A stretch of DNA of 64,000 bases from Phyllobacterium zundukense (lineage in GTDB: Bacteria > Pseudomonadota > Alphaproteobacteria > Rhizobiales > Rhizobiaceae): NCBI RefSeq assembly GCF_025452195.1, contig NZ_CP104969.1, positions 142,001 through 206,000 of the forward strand, in the 5' to 3' direction. Below, one piece after another: positions 26,830 through 35,117 of the stretch; positions within the stretch are counted from its first letter, which is position 1, and each line of letters begins with the position of its first letter. The notes beneath the pieces were generated by a model, which did no database searches, had not been told where the DNA came from, and saw only the letters and a list, made by a program, of their open reading frames with translations. Both the position numbers and the translations under genes were made by a program.

Positions 26830-26968
26830 GAAACATCCCCCTCACCCGACCTCGCTCCGCTCGGCCACCCTCTCCCCGTTGGGTAGAGGAAAGAAGCCAA
26901 GCCTGGCACTGTTTTTTCTTCTCCCCTGCGGGGAGAAGGTGGCCCGAAGGGCCGGATGAGGGGGTGCG
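26830..26968. repeat. Palindromic intergenic repeat, third type
   Basis: The left half (cccctcacccgacctcgctc, then ggccaccctctcccc) pairs roughly with the right half (ggggagaaggtggcccgaag, then ggccggatgaggggg) around a central caagcctggcactg segment. This pattern is common between genes of rhizobia and relatives. It lies between the convergent toxin and DUF447 genes and may also terminate transcription (it has a tttttt run). Confidence 0.6.
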
Positions 26969-26982
26969 TTTACCGAAACGTG

Positions 26983-27591
26983 CTAAATCTGACCGCCATG
27001 ATGATGCACGGCGTCCTTGCCTTTCGCGTCGGCAGCGTCGCGATGATCCTTGACCTTCTCCATCAACCAGGACCATGCCTGATGTTCATCCGGTCCTGCG
27101 GTCTTCTCGATAGCAATTGCGAGGTAGGCGATCTCCGCCTCGATCTTTTCCGGTGGCAACATGGAAAGACGGCTGACGAGGATTGCGAGTTCGAGTACGG
27201 CAGCCTTGGCGCGGTTAAGCCCGGTGAACGGTGCGTGCGTGGCTTCGGAAACCACTTTGCAATAATGGCGCGGGCGTATGGCATCCTCGTCGATGGAGAC
27301 GACCTTGAGCACCGAATGGCTGAGCGCTGCCTCCAATCGTGGCACCGGGCAGTTTTTCACCGCAACAGTCGGCCAGTCCTTGCGGCCGGTCAGGCAGCCG
27401 GCGAAGATCAGCATGTCATCGGTATAATTAGCGATCGCGAACGGAATGGCGGAGAGATTTTCAAGCGTTTTCGAAGGGCGGAATGGCGCGATCACCCAGC
27501 CATCCTCGTGCTGGATGATACCGAGCGGCGCAATGTGCGCGACGCCCTTGGTGTCGACCGTAGTAACAATGGTCTCCCTAATATAGGTCAC
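26983..27591 (-). CDS. DUF447 family protein of the H4MPT cluster
   Basis: A 202-residue protein of the DUF447 family, found in methanogens and H4MPT-using methylotrophs. The N-terminus (IRETIVTTVDTKGVAHIAPLGI) resembles flavin-reductase-like split barrels, and CPVPRLEAALSHSVLKVV lies near residue 80. The C-terminus is His-rich (GKDAVHHHGG). Function is unknown; a redox or binding role in cofactor synthesis is a guess. The GTG start overlaps the stop of the DHPS-like gene (GTGA), making it last in a five-gene overlapping operon. Confidence 0.78.
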   Translation of the reverse strand: MTYIRETIVTTVDTKGVAHIAPLGIIQHEDGWVIAPFRPSKTLENLSAIPFAIANYTDDMLIFAGCLTGRKDWPTVAVKNCPVPRLEAALSHSVLKVVSIDEDAIRPRHYCKVVSEATHAPFTGLNRAKAAVLELAILVSRLSMLPPEKIEAEIAYLAIAIEKTAGPDEHQAWSWLMEKVKDHRDAADAKGKDAVHHHGGQI

Positions 27592-28988
27592 CGCGTCTTG
27601 TCCTTCTTCGCTTTCAAAGTGTGCCCCGCTTCCGCCAACCGCAATCGGTCCTGTTGTTTGCCGGGAGCAGCCACGCCCCAGGAAAGCGGCTCATCCTGCG
27701 TGTAGCGCTTGCCGAGCCTCCAGGCGATCTCCGCCTTGGTGAGCTCCGCACCGAGATAGAAGGCGTGCGCGCCGTCATTCTCAACGCCGAGGCCCGGGAA
27801 AAGTTCAAACGCATCCTGAGCGATCCTGTGGCCCTGGCCGTTGAAGATGTGCACGCCATCCGGAGCGGTCATGATGCGGAAATTGGCATCGCGCACCTCA
27901 GCGGCAAGCGCGGCAATATCCTCGACGCTGTTCGGGTAGGGCTTGCGGTCGTGCACCTGTAGCAGAGCGGCATCGTAGCCGCGCGGCAGGGCATGATCCT
28001 CCCTGGCCGCAAACATGGTGCGGCGCGCGCTGTCGTGCTCCTCGACCGTGCGGATCGTATGCGGGCTGACATTGACGACAAGCACATTGCCGATCGACAG
28101 CTCTGAGCAGATGCCCGCAAGCAGGGCGGTGACACCGGAACTGTCGGCGTCGGTGAGTTCGGTGAGATTGCCGGTGCCCATCATCATCGGGATATCCGGC
28201 CAGCGGCGGCGCGCTTCAAGAAAGCGCCCTAACGAGACGGAAAAGCCGAAATGGATCGGGTCGAGCACCGGATCGGCGATGAAGGCGATATCCGCGGCTT
28301 GAGCGGCAGCGATCGCGCGGCCAAGCGAATCCAGATCGCCCGGGTTCGAAGGAATGAGAACAGGCGTGACACCATATTTGATGGCAAGGCCGATGGTATG
28401 TTCGGTGAGGCTCAGGAGATAGTCCGCACCGGCCGCAGCACTCGTTTCGAGCTCTTCGAGATTGGCTGAATCGACACTGACCTTGAGCCCCTGATCTTTC
28501 AAGGCGCGAACGGCATCGGCCAGATGCGGAAACGGGGTTTCCGGCAAGCAGCCAAGATCGATGACATCGGCACCGGCAGCGGCAAGATGCGTTGCACGCT
28601 GCATGAGCGCATCGAGCGACAGCGCCGAAGCATCGACGATTTCGGCAAAGATTCGCATGTCATGCCTTGAAAGATCGATGGGCTTGCCGACACGGCCGAG
28701 AAAGACCGGGAGATCGGCGACCTCATCGGGACCGCGAACGAATGGAATACCGAAACGCTGGCTCAAACTGTCGAGATCTCCGCGGTAGCGGCCGGGCAGG
28801 ATGATGCGATCGGCCGATATCGGCGGCTTCAGACGGCGCGCGATGATGTCCTCGGTCATCAGCGCCGCGACCTTCACGCCAATATCGACGATCTCGTAGG
28901 TAAACGCTGTCTTACCGAGATCGGCGAGGATCCGTTCCAGCCGTGCACGGGCAAGATGCCCGGTCAGGAACAGTAACCGCTCAGCCAT
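27588..28988 (-). CDS. Dihydropteroate synthase-like pterin-binding protein (DUF6513 N-terminus)
   Basis: A 466-residue protein. Residues 1 to about 115 form a distinct N-terminal domain (LLFLTGHLARARLERILADL). The rest is a dihydropteroate-synthase-like TIM barrel (AGADVIDLGCLPETP near 148, KVSVDSANLEELE near 180, MMMGTGNLTELTDAD near 281). The family is restricted to H4MPT-containing organisms and is thought to join the pterin to the ribofuranosylaminobenzene unit, the step replacing folate-type DHPS; this is inference from homology and context. It overlaps its neighbours by 8 and 4 bases. Confidence 0.83.
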   Translation of the reverse strand: MAERLLFLTGHLARARLERILADLGKTAFTYEIVDIGVKVAALMTEDIIARRLKPPISADRIILPGRYRGDLDSLSQRFGIPFVRGPDEVADLPVFLGRVGKPIDLSRHDMRIFAEIVDASALSLDALMQRATHLAAAGADVIDLGCLPETPFPHLADAVRALKDQGLKVSVDSANLEELETSAAAGADYLLSLTEHTIGLAIKYGVTPVLIPSNPGDLDSLGRAIAAAQAADIAFIADPVLDPIHFGFSVSLGRFLEARRRWPDIPMMMGTGNLTELTDADSSGVTALLAGICSELSIGNVLVVNVSPHTIRTVEEHDSARRTMFAAREDHALPRGYDAALLQVHDRKPYPNSVEDIAALAAEVRDANFRIMTAPDGVHIFNGQGHRIAQDAFELFPGLGVENDGAHAFYLGAELTKAEIAWRLGKRYTQDEPLSWGVAAPGKQQDRLRLAEAGHTLKAKKDKTR

Positions 28989-29532
28989 CGCCGGAAATCA
29001 CCTTCTGGCGGGCGCTGATGGTTTCTATGAGTTCGGCCAGCGACTCGACGACCTTCGTCCGTTCATAGGTCTTGAGCTTTGCAGTATTTTCCAGATCGAT
29101 CGGGCGCGGATAGACCTTGACCATGCCGCTCGGCGCCATGGTCTCAAGTTCGGGCGCCGTATCGCAGGCAAAAACGATGGACGGCACGAGACACTTCCCC
29201 GCCTGTGCATAGACGTTGGTGGGCAGCGAATCCGAAATACCGGCGACGCATTTTGCCACCGTGTTGGATGTGGCCGGCGCGATCACGGCCGTGTGGTAGA
29301 CGCCGGTGTAAAACCCGCCAATGGGCACGGAACTTGCCGTCTTGTCATGCAGCACGCGCGTCGTATCGAGAAAGTCGAGCTTTAGCCCGTACATGCGCAG
29401 CACTTCGTTTGCTGCCTTCGATACGAAGACATCGCAATGCTCGAGCGTGCGGATCAGTTCGAAGCTTTCAATGAAGAAATGGCCCGAACCGGTCAATGCC
29501 CAGGCCCAGCGCGGCGTATGCAGTCTCGTCAT
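28981..29532 (-). CDS. Archaeoflavoprotein-type dihydromethanopterin reductase (DmrX-like)
   Basis: A 183-residue flavoprotein of the flavodoxin-like/PPC-decarboxylase fold: AWALTGSGHFFIESFELI at the start, PIGGFYTGVYHTAVIAPATSN near residue 72-92 with the FMN-binding APATSNTVAK motif, and CDTAPELETMAPSGM near 123. Archaeal-type flavoproteins of this group (DmrX in some beta-proteobacteria, DmrB in methanogens) reduce dihydromethanopterin to H4MPT. DmrA, the other bacterial type, is a different fold, so this organism appears to use the archaeal-like enzyme. It overlaps both neighbours. Confidence 0.75.
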   Translation of the reverse strand: MTRLHTPRWAWALTGSGHFFIESFELIRTLEHCDVFVSKAANEVLRMYGLKLDFLDTTRVLHDKTASSVPIGGFYTGVYHTAVIAPATSNTVAKCVAGISDSLPTNVYAQAGKCLVPSIVFACDTAPELETMAPSGMVKVYPRPIDLENTAKLKTYERTKVVESLAELIETISARQKVISGDG

Positions 29533-30164
29533 TGCGCACCCATGGCTTCGGTCTGTCTGTGCCGCATGATCCTGCGTCCGGGGATGGATGCCAAGGGCAA
29601 ATCGAGCCTATCCAGCATCCCGGGACCGGCGACATAGAGGTTCGCGCCCTCGCCCAGCATATCCGGCAGCATGTTGTCGACAATGCCCGCAGCGGCAAGT
29701 TCCCGCACGGTTGCGTAGTGGGCGTATTCGTCGGTCTGCTTGACCAGCAGCAAGTCGCCGGCAGGTAATACTCTGGCCAACCAGGCGCTGAGGCTGTCCG
29801 ATGTGATATGCCAGGAACACGGTATATCCACCGCGCCCAAGGTCATCGATGACGGAAGCCAGACGGGTGTTGCGCCGGCTTCCAGCACCTCGCCGATGTG
29901 CGATAGTGACCGCGCCACCCGCAATTGCGGATGCCGCTCGGCAATGGCGATGCCGAACTGGTCCATGGCGAGGATGGCCATCGCATGTGCTGCCTCGTCG
30001 GAATATCCGAGACGCTTCTGCGAAGTCCGCACCTGATCGGCGAAAGGCCCGCCGCCCGGCACGATGACCAGCGGAAAGGTTGCGCTTGCAAGAAGGTCGA
30101 TCCAGCGCTGCATTTCGGCTTGGCCCGCCGTGCTGCCTCCAAGCTTGACAACGAGCGGTTTCAT
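29529..30164 (-). CDS. Amino acid kinase family protein, MfnE-like
   Basis: A 211-residue protein of the aspartate/glutamate/uridylate kinase fold: VVKLGGSTA at residues 5-13, VIVPGGGPFADQVR near 34-47 and DLLLVKQTDEYAHY near 136. Archaeal MfnE phosphorylates aminomethylfuran phosphate during methanofuran synthesis, and the methylotroph homologue lies next to MfnB-like genes as here, so the same role is likely. It overlaps the flavoprotein gene and the MfnB-FolB gene by four bases on each side. Confidence 0.78.
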   Translation of the reverse strand: MKPLVVKLGGSTAGQAEMQRWIDLLASATFPLVIVPGGGPFADQVRTSQKRLGYSDEAAHAMAILAMDQFGIAIAERHPQLRVARSLSHIGEVLEAGATPVWLPSSMTLGAVDIPCSWHITSDSLSAWLARVLPAGDLLLVKQTDEYAHYATVRELAAAGIVDNMLPDMLGEGANLYVAGPGMLDRLDLPLASIPGRRIMRHRQTEAMGAQ

Positions 30165-31339
30165 GAAGACTTCCGGCCCCCGTGGGCGTGGATCGGCCGG
30201 GGCTTGGCCGATGAATTCTTCACATCGTTTTTCCGCTCGATCTCGACACCGACACCGCCGGGTCCAAGCTCCAGCTTTTCGGCCCGCACGACAACGCGGG
30301 TCACACGCGGATTTTCCAGAACAAAAGCTGCGACCTGCTCTGCCAGCGTTTCGGCAAGCTCGATATGGCCGCGCGCGACGATGGCACGAATGCCGTCCAT
30401 GATGAGATCGTAGGAAACGACGTGGCGCATGTCTTCCGGGTTGCGCGTCACCCGCAAGACATCGGCCGACACATCGAAACGCACCTTCTGCGCCTTGCCA
30501 TGCTCGAAACTATAGGCGCCGATGTGGACGGGCAGAACGAAATCGCGAACGAAGATCTTGTCGGTACCAAGCCCCGCCTCGGCAGGATCGGGGAAGTAGC
30601 CGCGCGCGGCGAGCAACTTGTAGTCGACGCCCGGGGGTGCGCTTGCCTCGAGAGCCTCGGGGATCAGGCCGCGAATTTTCGCCGTTGCCTGTGCATCGAT
30701 TGGCGCGGTGCGATCGAGACCCGAACACAGCGCACCGCGGAAACCGAGAAAATCCGGGGCATAGGCCAACAGACGCGGGATATCCGGCGCTTCAAGCGAT
30801 CCGGCAACGCCAACCTTCAATCCGCGCGACTGGCCATCCTTGATGAAGGTGCCGATCTGGTCAGGAGTCATGTGATTGAGCAACCGCCCTTTCGACTTGT
30901 CGGCCGTATCGATCATCACGCCGTGGAATCCGACGGACGAGAGCTCCGCAAACAGATTTTCGCTGTATGTATCGCGGTAGTCGGCGAAAAGCACTGCAAT
31001 CAATTTTTTGTGCGACGCTAGCGGCTTTAGTGCTTCCAAACAGCCGGCTAAGTTCCCTGACGCGAAGAGCCCGATCTTGATATAGTCCACACCAGTTGCA
31101 GCAAATTCCTCAACCTTTGTGCGAACGACTTCAGGTTGCATGGGAAGATCGCCGCAGGCGGCACTGACAGACCGCCTTCCCGCGATAAAAGCTATAACTT
31201 CCAGAAGCTTGGACGGTGCAACCGCGCCAAGTGCACCATTGGCCGGGTCCTTCAGATCGATGATATCCGCACCGTTCTGGAAGACGATTTCCGCTTCCTG
31301 CACGTCCTGAACGCTTGCCAGCATTTGTGTCATCAGCAT
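30161..31339 (-). CDS. Bifunctional MfnB (furan phosphate synthase)-FolB (dihydroneopterin aldolase) fusion
   Basis: A 392-residue two-domain protein. Residues about 1-235 match (5-formylfuran-3-yl)methyl phosphate synthase, MfnB/DUF556: GADIIDLKDPANGALGAV near 24-41, VDYIKIGLFASGNL near 84, and DFLGFRGALCSGLDR near 192. Residues about 262-370 match the dihydroneopterin aldolase FolB fold (KIFVRDFVLPVHIGAYSFEH, then SYDLIMDGIRAIV). So one chain would supply the furan of methanofuran and a pterin step of H4MPT. It heads a five-gene overlapping operon. The start may instead be the ATG at 31333, which is better spaced from gggggc. Confidence 0.83.
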   Translation of the reverse strand: MLMTQMLASVQDVQEAEIVFQNGADIIDLKDPANGALGAVAPSKLLEVIAFIAGRRSVSAACGDLPMQPEVVRTKVEEFAATGVDYIKIGLFASGNLAGCLEALKPLASHKKLIAVLFADYRDTYSENLFAELSSVGFHGVMIDTADKSKGRLLNHMTPDQIGTFIKDGQSRGLKVGVAGSLEAPDIPRLLAYAPDFLGFRGALCSGLDRTAPIDAQATAKIRGLIPEALEASAPPGVDYKLLAARGYFPDPAEAGLGTDKIFVRDFVLPVHIGAYSFEHGKAQKVRFDVSADVLRVTRNPEDMRHVVSYDLIMDGIRAIVARGHIELAETLAEQVAAFVLENPRVTRVVVRAEKLELGPGGVGVEIERKNDVKNSSAKPRPIHAHGGRKSS

Positions 31340-31369
31340 AGCCCCCGAAACAGATTGGAAATCTTGCCT

Positions 31370-31392
31370 GGTGTCAAAGAAAAGTTGACACC
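31370..31392. promoter_or_regulatory. 8-7-8 inverted repeat in divergent promoter region
   Basis: Arms ggtgtcaa and ttgacacc flank agaaaag, between the divergent mfnB-folB and PQQ-ABC operons. The right arm contains a ttgaca hexamer. This could be an operator controlling one or both operons, or part of a transcript leader. Binding factor unknown. Confidence 0.45.
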
Positions 31393-31453
31393 TAGGGTTG
31401 AGATTATGGCGGGGTTGTTTAAAAACACTATGGGCACCTCTGTTCTTAAGCGA

Positions 31454-31474
31454 CCGCCATTACGTGAATGGCGG
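31454..31474. promoter_or_regulatory. 8-5-8 inverted repeat before the PQQ-ABC operon
   Basis: Arms ccgccatt and aatggcgg flank acgtg, 20 bases before the first gene of the plus-strand operon. It may be an operator or a leader hairpin that affects translation. Confidence 0.4.
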
Positions 31475-31494
31475 CTAGTCTGAATGGTATGATC

Positions 31495-32727
31495 ATGAAG
31501 AGTACGGTGCCAAACACTCTCTCAGTTTTATTCGGCTTTTTTTTGCTGTTCGTCAACGTGTCGGCGGTACCGGCGCAGCAGGCTGCGACGAATAAGCCTG
31601 CAAAACCGGTGGTTGAAACGCGCATCGGCTATCTTCGCGCCTACGAACCGCAACTGGCACTATCCGTACTCGATATTCCGCCGCGCGACGAAGGTGTGGC
31701 GGGCGCCAATGTCGCCATCAACGACAACAATACGACCGGCAAATTTCTTGGCCAGAGCTTTGTCCTGGACGTAACCGAAACCAAGTTCGACGCCGACGTG
31801 GTGCCTGTGTTCAAGGAAATGCTCGCCCGCGGCGATCGTTTCATTCTCACCGACATTTCCGCCAGGCAATTGCTGTCGATCGCCGATCTCGCCAAGGATA
31901 GCGACGTCCTCTTGTTCAATGTAGGCGCCACGGATGACAGCCTTCGCGAGGAGGAATGCCGCGCGAACATCTTCCACACGGCGCCGACACGAAGCATGCT
32001 CGCCGACGGACTGGCGCAATACCTCGTCTGGAAACAATGGCGCAAATGGGTGCTGCTCTATGGCTCGCACGACCGCGACAAGCTCTATGCCGATGCGATC
32101 CGCCGCGCCGCGACACGCTTCGGCGCAACGATCGTGGAAGAGCGGCTTTACGAGGACAAGGGTACTGCGCGCAGGACCGACACCGGCGTTATCCAGGTGC
32201 AAAAGCAGATGCCGGTATTCACCCAGAACCTGCCGGAACACGATGTGGTCATCGTCGCCGACGAGAGCGAGGTTTTCGGCAGCTACGTCCCTTACCGGAC
32301 CTGGACGCCGCGGCCGGTAGCGGGAACGGCCGGACTGGTTCCCTCGAGCTGGCACCCCGCCAGCGAACAATGGGGCGGATCACAGATTCAGAATCGTTTC
32401 GACAAGGCAACGGGGCGGCGAATGCTCTCGAAGGACATGCAGGCATGGACCGCAGTGCGCATATTGGGAGAGGCGGTCACGCGGTCAAAGGGGAATGATC
32501 CCAAACAGGTCGAAACCTTCATCAAGGCGGATGACTTTTCCATAGCCGCCTTCAAGGGGCAAAAACTCAGTTTCCGCAACTGGAACTGGCAGCTGCGCCA
32601 GCCGATCCTGATCGGCGACGGCCATGGCGTCGTTTCCACTTCGCCGCAGGAAGGTTTCCTGCATCAGTTCTCGGAACTCGACACGTTGGGCGTGGATAAA
32701 CCCGAAACCAAGTGCAAGCTCGATTAA
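31495..32727 (+). CDS. PQQ-associated ABC transporter substrate-binding protein
   Basis: A 410-residue exported protein: signal sequence to about residue 29, then a periplasmic binding protein of the branched-chain amino acid/urea type (IGYLRAYEPQLALSVLDIPP, GKFLGQSFVLDV). This subfamily is found next to PQQ-dependent dehydrogenase genes and is named for that. Its ligand is unknown. It is the first of six plus-strand genes that include beta-propeller, ABC ATPase and permease. ATG codons at 31468 and 31489 are alternative starts; none has a clear ribosome site. Confidence 0.78.
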   Translation: MKSTVPNTLSVLFGFFLLFVNVSAVPAQQAATNKPAKPVVETRIGYLRAYEPQLALSVLDIPPRDEGVAGANVAINDNNTTGKFLGQSFVLDVTETKFDADVVPVFKEMLARGDRFILTDISARQLLSIADLAKDSDVLLFNVGATDDSLREEECRANIFHTAPTRSMLADGLAQYLVWKQWRKWVLLYGSHDRDKLYADAIRRAATRFGATIVEERLYEDKGTARRTDTGVIQVQKQMPVFTQNLPEHDVVIVADESEVFGSYVPYRTWTPRPVAGTAGLVPSSWHPASEQWGGSQIQNRFDKATGRRMLSKDMQAWTAVRILGEAVTRSKGNDPKQVETFIKADDFSIAAFKGQKLSFRNWNWQLRQPILIGDGHGVVSTSPQEGFLHQFSELDTLGVDKPETKCKLD

Positions 32728-32754
32728 AACATGAACATAAATGGGAGGACAAAG

Positions 32755-33729
32755 ATGCGACGACATAGGTGCCTGCTCGCTGCGACCGTAGCGCTGCCAT
32801 TTCTTGCACAGCCCGCCTGGGCAAATCTGGTCTATGTCTCGAACGAGAAGGACAACACGGTAACGGTGGTCGATTCGAAGACCATGGAGGTGGTCAAGAC
32901 GATTAACGTCGGGCAACGGCCGCGCGGTATCACCATCTCGCCGGACGGCAAAATCATCTATGTCTGCGCCAGCGATGACGACACGGTCGAGATGATCGAT
33001 GCCGCGACGAACGAGGTCATCGGATCGCTGCCGTCAGGGCCAGACCCAGAGCTTTTCGTCCTGTCACCCGACGGGCAGACTCTCTATGTCGCCAATGAGG
33101 ACGACAATCTCGTCACGGTGATCGACGTCAATACGAAAGGCGTGGTTGCCGAGATACCGGTGGGTGTCGAGCCGGAAGGCATGGGTGTGAGCCCCGACGG
33201 CAAGACCATTGTGAATACCTCGGAAACGACAAGCATGGCGCATTTCATCGATACGTCGACCCATGAAATCACCGACAATGTGCTCGTGGATTCGCGCCCG
33301 CGCTTTGCCGAGTTCAAGCCCGATGGTTCCGAAGTCTGGGTTTCCGCTGAAATCGGCGGCACGGTATCGGTCATCGATAACAAGACCCGCGCGGTGACCC
33401 ACAAGATCACCTTCGAAATCCAGGGATTGCGCTCCGAACAGATCCAGCCTGTGGGTGTCCGCATCACCGCCGATGGCAAAAAGGCCTATGTGGCGCTCGG
33501 CCCGGCGAACCGTGTTGCCGTGGTCAACACGGAAACCTACGAGGTCGAAAAATATGTGCTTGTCGGCCAGCGGGTCTGGCAGCTCGCATTCATGCCGGAT
33601 GGCAAGCAGATCATCAGCACGAACGGGCTGTCGAACGACATCACATTTATCGACACGGAAACCGATGAGCCAATCAAATCGGTTACGGTAGGGCAATTGC
33701 CCTGGGGCGTTGCGATATCGCCGAATTGA
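32755..33729 (+). CDS. YVTN-type beta-propeller protein, PQQ-ABC system associated
   Basis: A 324-residue secreted protein: signal peptide ending QPAWA (residue about 22), then about seven repeats of roughly 42 residues with YVSNEKDNTVTVVDSKT- and ISPDGK-type cores, a seven-bladed propeller. Such proteins bind ligands or partners in the periplasm; this branch accompanies PQQ-linked ABC systems. The start at 32755 follows gggagga. The gene lies 27 bases after the binding-protein gene and is clearly in its operon. Its role is not known. Confidence 0.83.
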   Translation: MRRHRCLLAATVALPFLAQPAWANLVYVSNEKDNTVTVVDSKTMEVVKTINVGQRPRGITISPDGKIIYVCASDDDTVEMIDAATNEVIGSLPSGPDPELFVLSPDGQTLYVANEDDNLVTVIDVNTKGVVAEIPVGVEPEGMGVSPDGKTIVNTSETTSMAHFIDTSTHEITDNVLVDSRPRFAEFKPDGSEVWVSAEIGGTVSVIDNKTRAVTHKITFEIQGLRSEQIQPVGVRITADGKKAYVALGPANRVAVVNTETYEVEKYVLVGQRVWQLAFMPDGKQIISTNGLSNDITFIDTETDEPIKSVTVGQLPWGVAISPN

Positions 33730-33761
33730 AAGCATTTCTGAAGACCAAAGGGAGGAATTAC

Positions 33762-34259
33762 ATGACAACATATAAAACCCTCGCACTGGCTGCGGTTCTC
33801 AGCATCGGGCTGGCTCAATCCTTTGCCTTTGCCCAAGCTGACGACGATGACGACGCCAAGGCGGCTCCCGAGCCGAAGGCGGCAATGCAGGCAAAACCGC
33901 CGGCGATCACGCGCGGCAGCAAGAATGTGCCGGAGCTTATTCTCGGTTCGAAAGAGGATGAATTCACGGTCAACCAGAAGGATTTCGAACTGGTTGCCGG
34001 ACAGGGCTATCGCTGGAAGATCACGTCCGCAGCAGGACTTGAATACAAATTCGTCACCGATCTTTTCCGAAATGTCTGGATGAACCAGATCGTCATCAAC
34101 GATCTTGAAGTGCATATGGATGGCGGGCCGGCCTGGCTCGAATTCGACTCGCCAGGGACGATCAATGTACAGTTCACGGCGGTGCGGCCCGGCAAATACA
34201 CATGGTCCGTGCCAGACCTTGCAGACAAGGGAATGAAGGGTACGATTACCATCAAATAG
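33762..34259 (+). CDS. Small exported cupredoxin-like protein, function unknown
   Basis: A 165-residue protein: signal peptide ending FAFAQA, a short acidic stretch (ADDDDDAKAAPEP), then a beta-rich domain of about 115 residues with LVAGQGYRWKITSAAG and the closing GKYTWSVPDLADKGMKGTITIK-like strand, resembling a cupredoxin sandwich. There is no cysteine, so a type 1 copper site of the usual kind is absent. Start at 33762 follows gggagga. It is third in the PQQ-ABC operon; a partner or metal-handling role is a guess. Confidence 0.65.
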   Translation: MTTYKTLALAAVLSIGLAQSFAFAQADDDDDAKAAPEPKAAMQAKPPAITRGSKNVPELILGSKEDEFTVNQKDFELVAGQGYRWKITSAAGLEYKFVTDLFRNVWMNQIVINDLEVHMDGGPAWLEFDSPGTINVQFTAVRPGKYTWSVPDLADKGMKGTITIK

Positions 34260-34310
34260 CCGTCAGTTTGCGGCAAGGTCGTCGTCGCAAAGTACCAAGG
34301 GTGGAGCTTG

Positions 34311-35117
34311 ATGGGTACAAATGCCGGACTGAGGAACATCAATGACAAGTCAATGCCGGAAGCGAATCTTCCGGCGCTTGATCTCGCATCCGTGAGTTAC
34401 GCCTATGGCAAACGCCAGGCGCTGGAAAACATCACGTTTTCCATAGCGCCCGGACGCTTTGCCGTGCTGCTCGGCCTGAACGGAGCGGGCAAGACGACGC
34501 TGTTCTCCCTGATCAGTCATCTGTTCGCAACAAGGCACGGCCGCATCCATGTGTTCGGCCATGACATCGACCGGCGGCCGGGTGATGCGTTGCGGCGGCT
34601 CGGCATCGTTTTCCAGGCGCGCACGCTCGATCTCGATCTTTCGGTGCATCAGAACCTCTCCTACCATGCATCGCTGCATGGTATCCGCGCGCGCGAAGCC
34701 AACCAGCGCATTCACGATCTGATGCAGTCCATCGACATGAGCGACCGGCTGCACGAGAAAGCCCGCAGTCTCTCCGGCGGGCAGATCCGGCGCGTGGAGA
34801 TTGTCCGCGCGCTGTTGCACGAACCCTCGCTGCTGCTGCTCGATGAAGCGACGGTCGGCCTCGATATCAAATCGCGTGCCACCATCCTTTCCGATATCCG
34901 CAAGCTGGTGGAGGAGAAGGGGATCAGCGTCTTATGGGCGACACATCTGATCGACGAGGTCAGTCATGCGGATCAGGTCATCGTGCTCAACCAGGGCAAG
35001 CTCGTCGCCAATGGTCCGGTGCATGACGTGGTCAAGAACGCCGGGGCGGAGACGATCAACGAGGCGTTCTCGCGGCTTACCGGGATATATGCACTGAATG
35101 CGGGGAACCGGCTATGA
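34311..35117 (+). CDS. ABC transporter ATP-binding protein, PQQ-system type
   Basis: A 268-residue ABC ATPase of the ABC-2/drug-export class. Walker A LLGLNGAGKTTLF is at about residues 50-62, the signature SLSGGQIRRVEIVRALLHEPS at about 147-167, and Walker B LLLLDEATVGLD follows. With the next gene it forms an export-type transporter, in contrast to the import-type binding protein encoded upstream. The start is ATG 34311 after gtggag. It overlaps the permease gene by four bases. Confidence 0.87.
   Translation: MGTNAGLRNINDKSMPEANLPALDLASVSYAYGKRQALENITFSIAPGRFAVLLGLNGAGKTTLFSLISHLFATRHGRIHVFGHDIDRRPGDALRRLGIVFQARTLDLDLSVHQNLSYHASLHGIRAREANQRIHDLMQSIDMSDRLHEKARSLSGGQIRRVEIVRALLHEPSLLLLDEATVGLDIKSRATILSDIRKLVEEKGISVLWATHLIDEVSHADQVIVLNQGKLVANGPVHDVVKNAGAETINEAFSRLTGIYALNAGNRL

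Noticed and set aside
26830..26968. Possible CRISPR array in repeat-rich intergenic DNA
   Set aside because: Only one palindromic unit, no regularly spaced direct repeats and no cas genes in the window.
33762..34259. Copper-binding cupredoxin
   Set aside because: No cysteine is present, so a type 1 copper site is not supported; kept only as cupredoxin-like.
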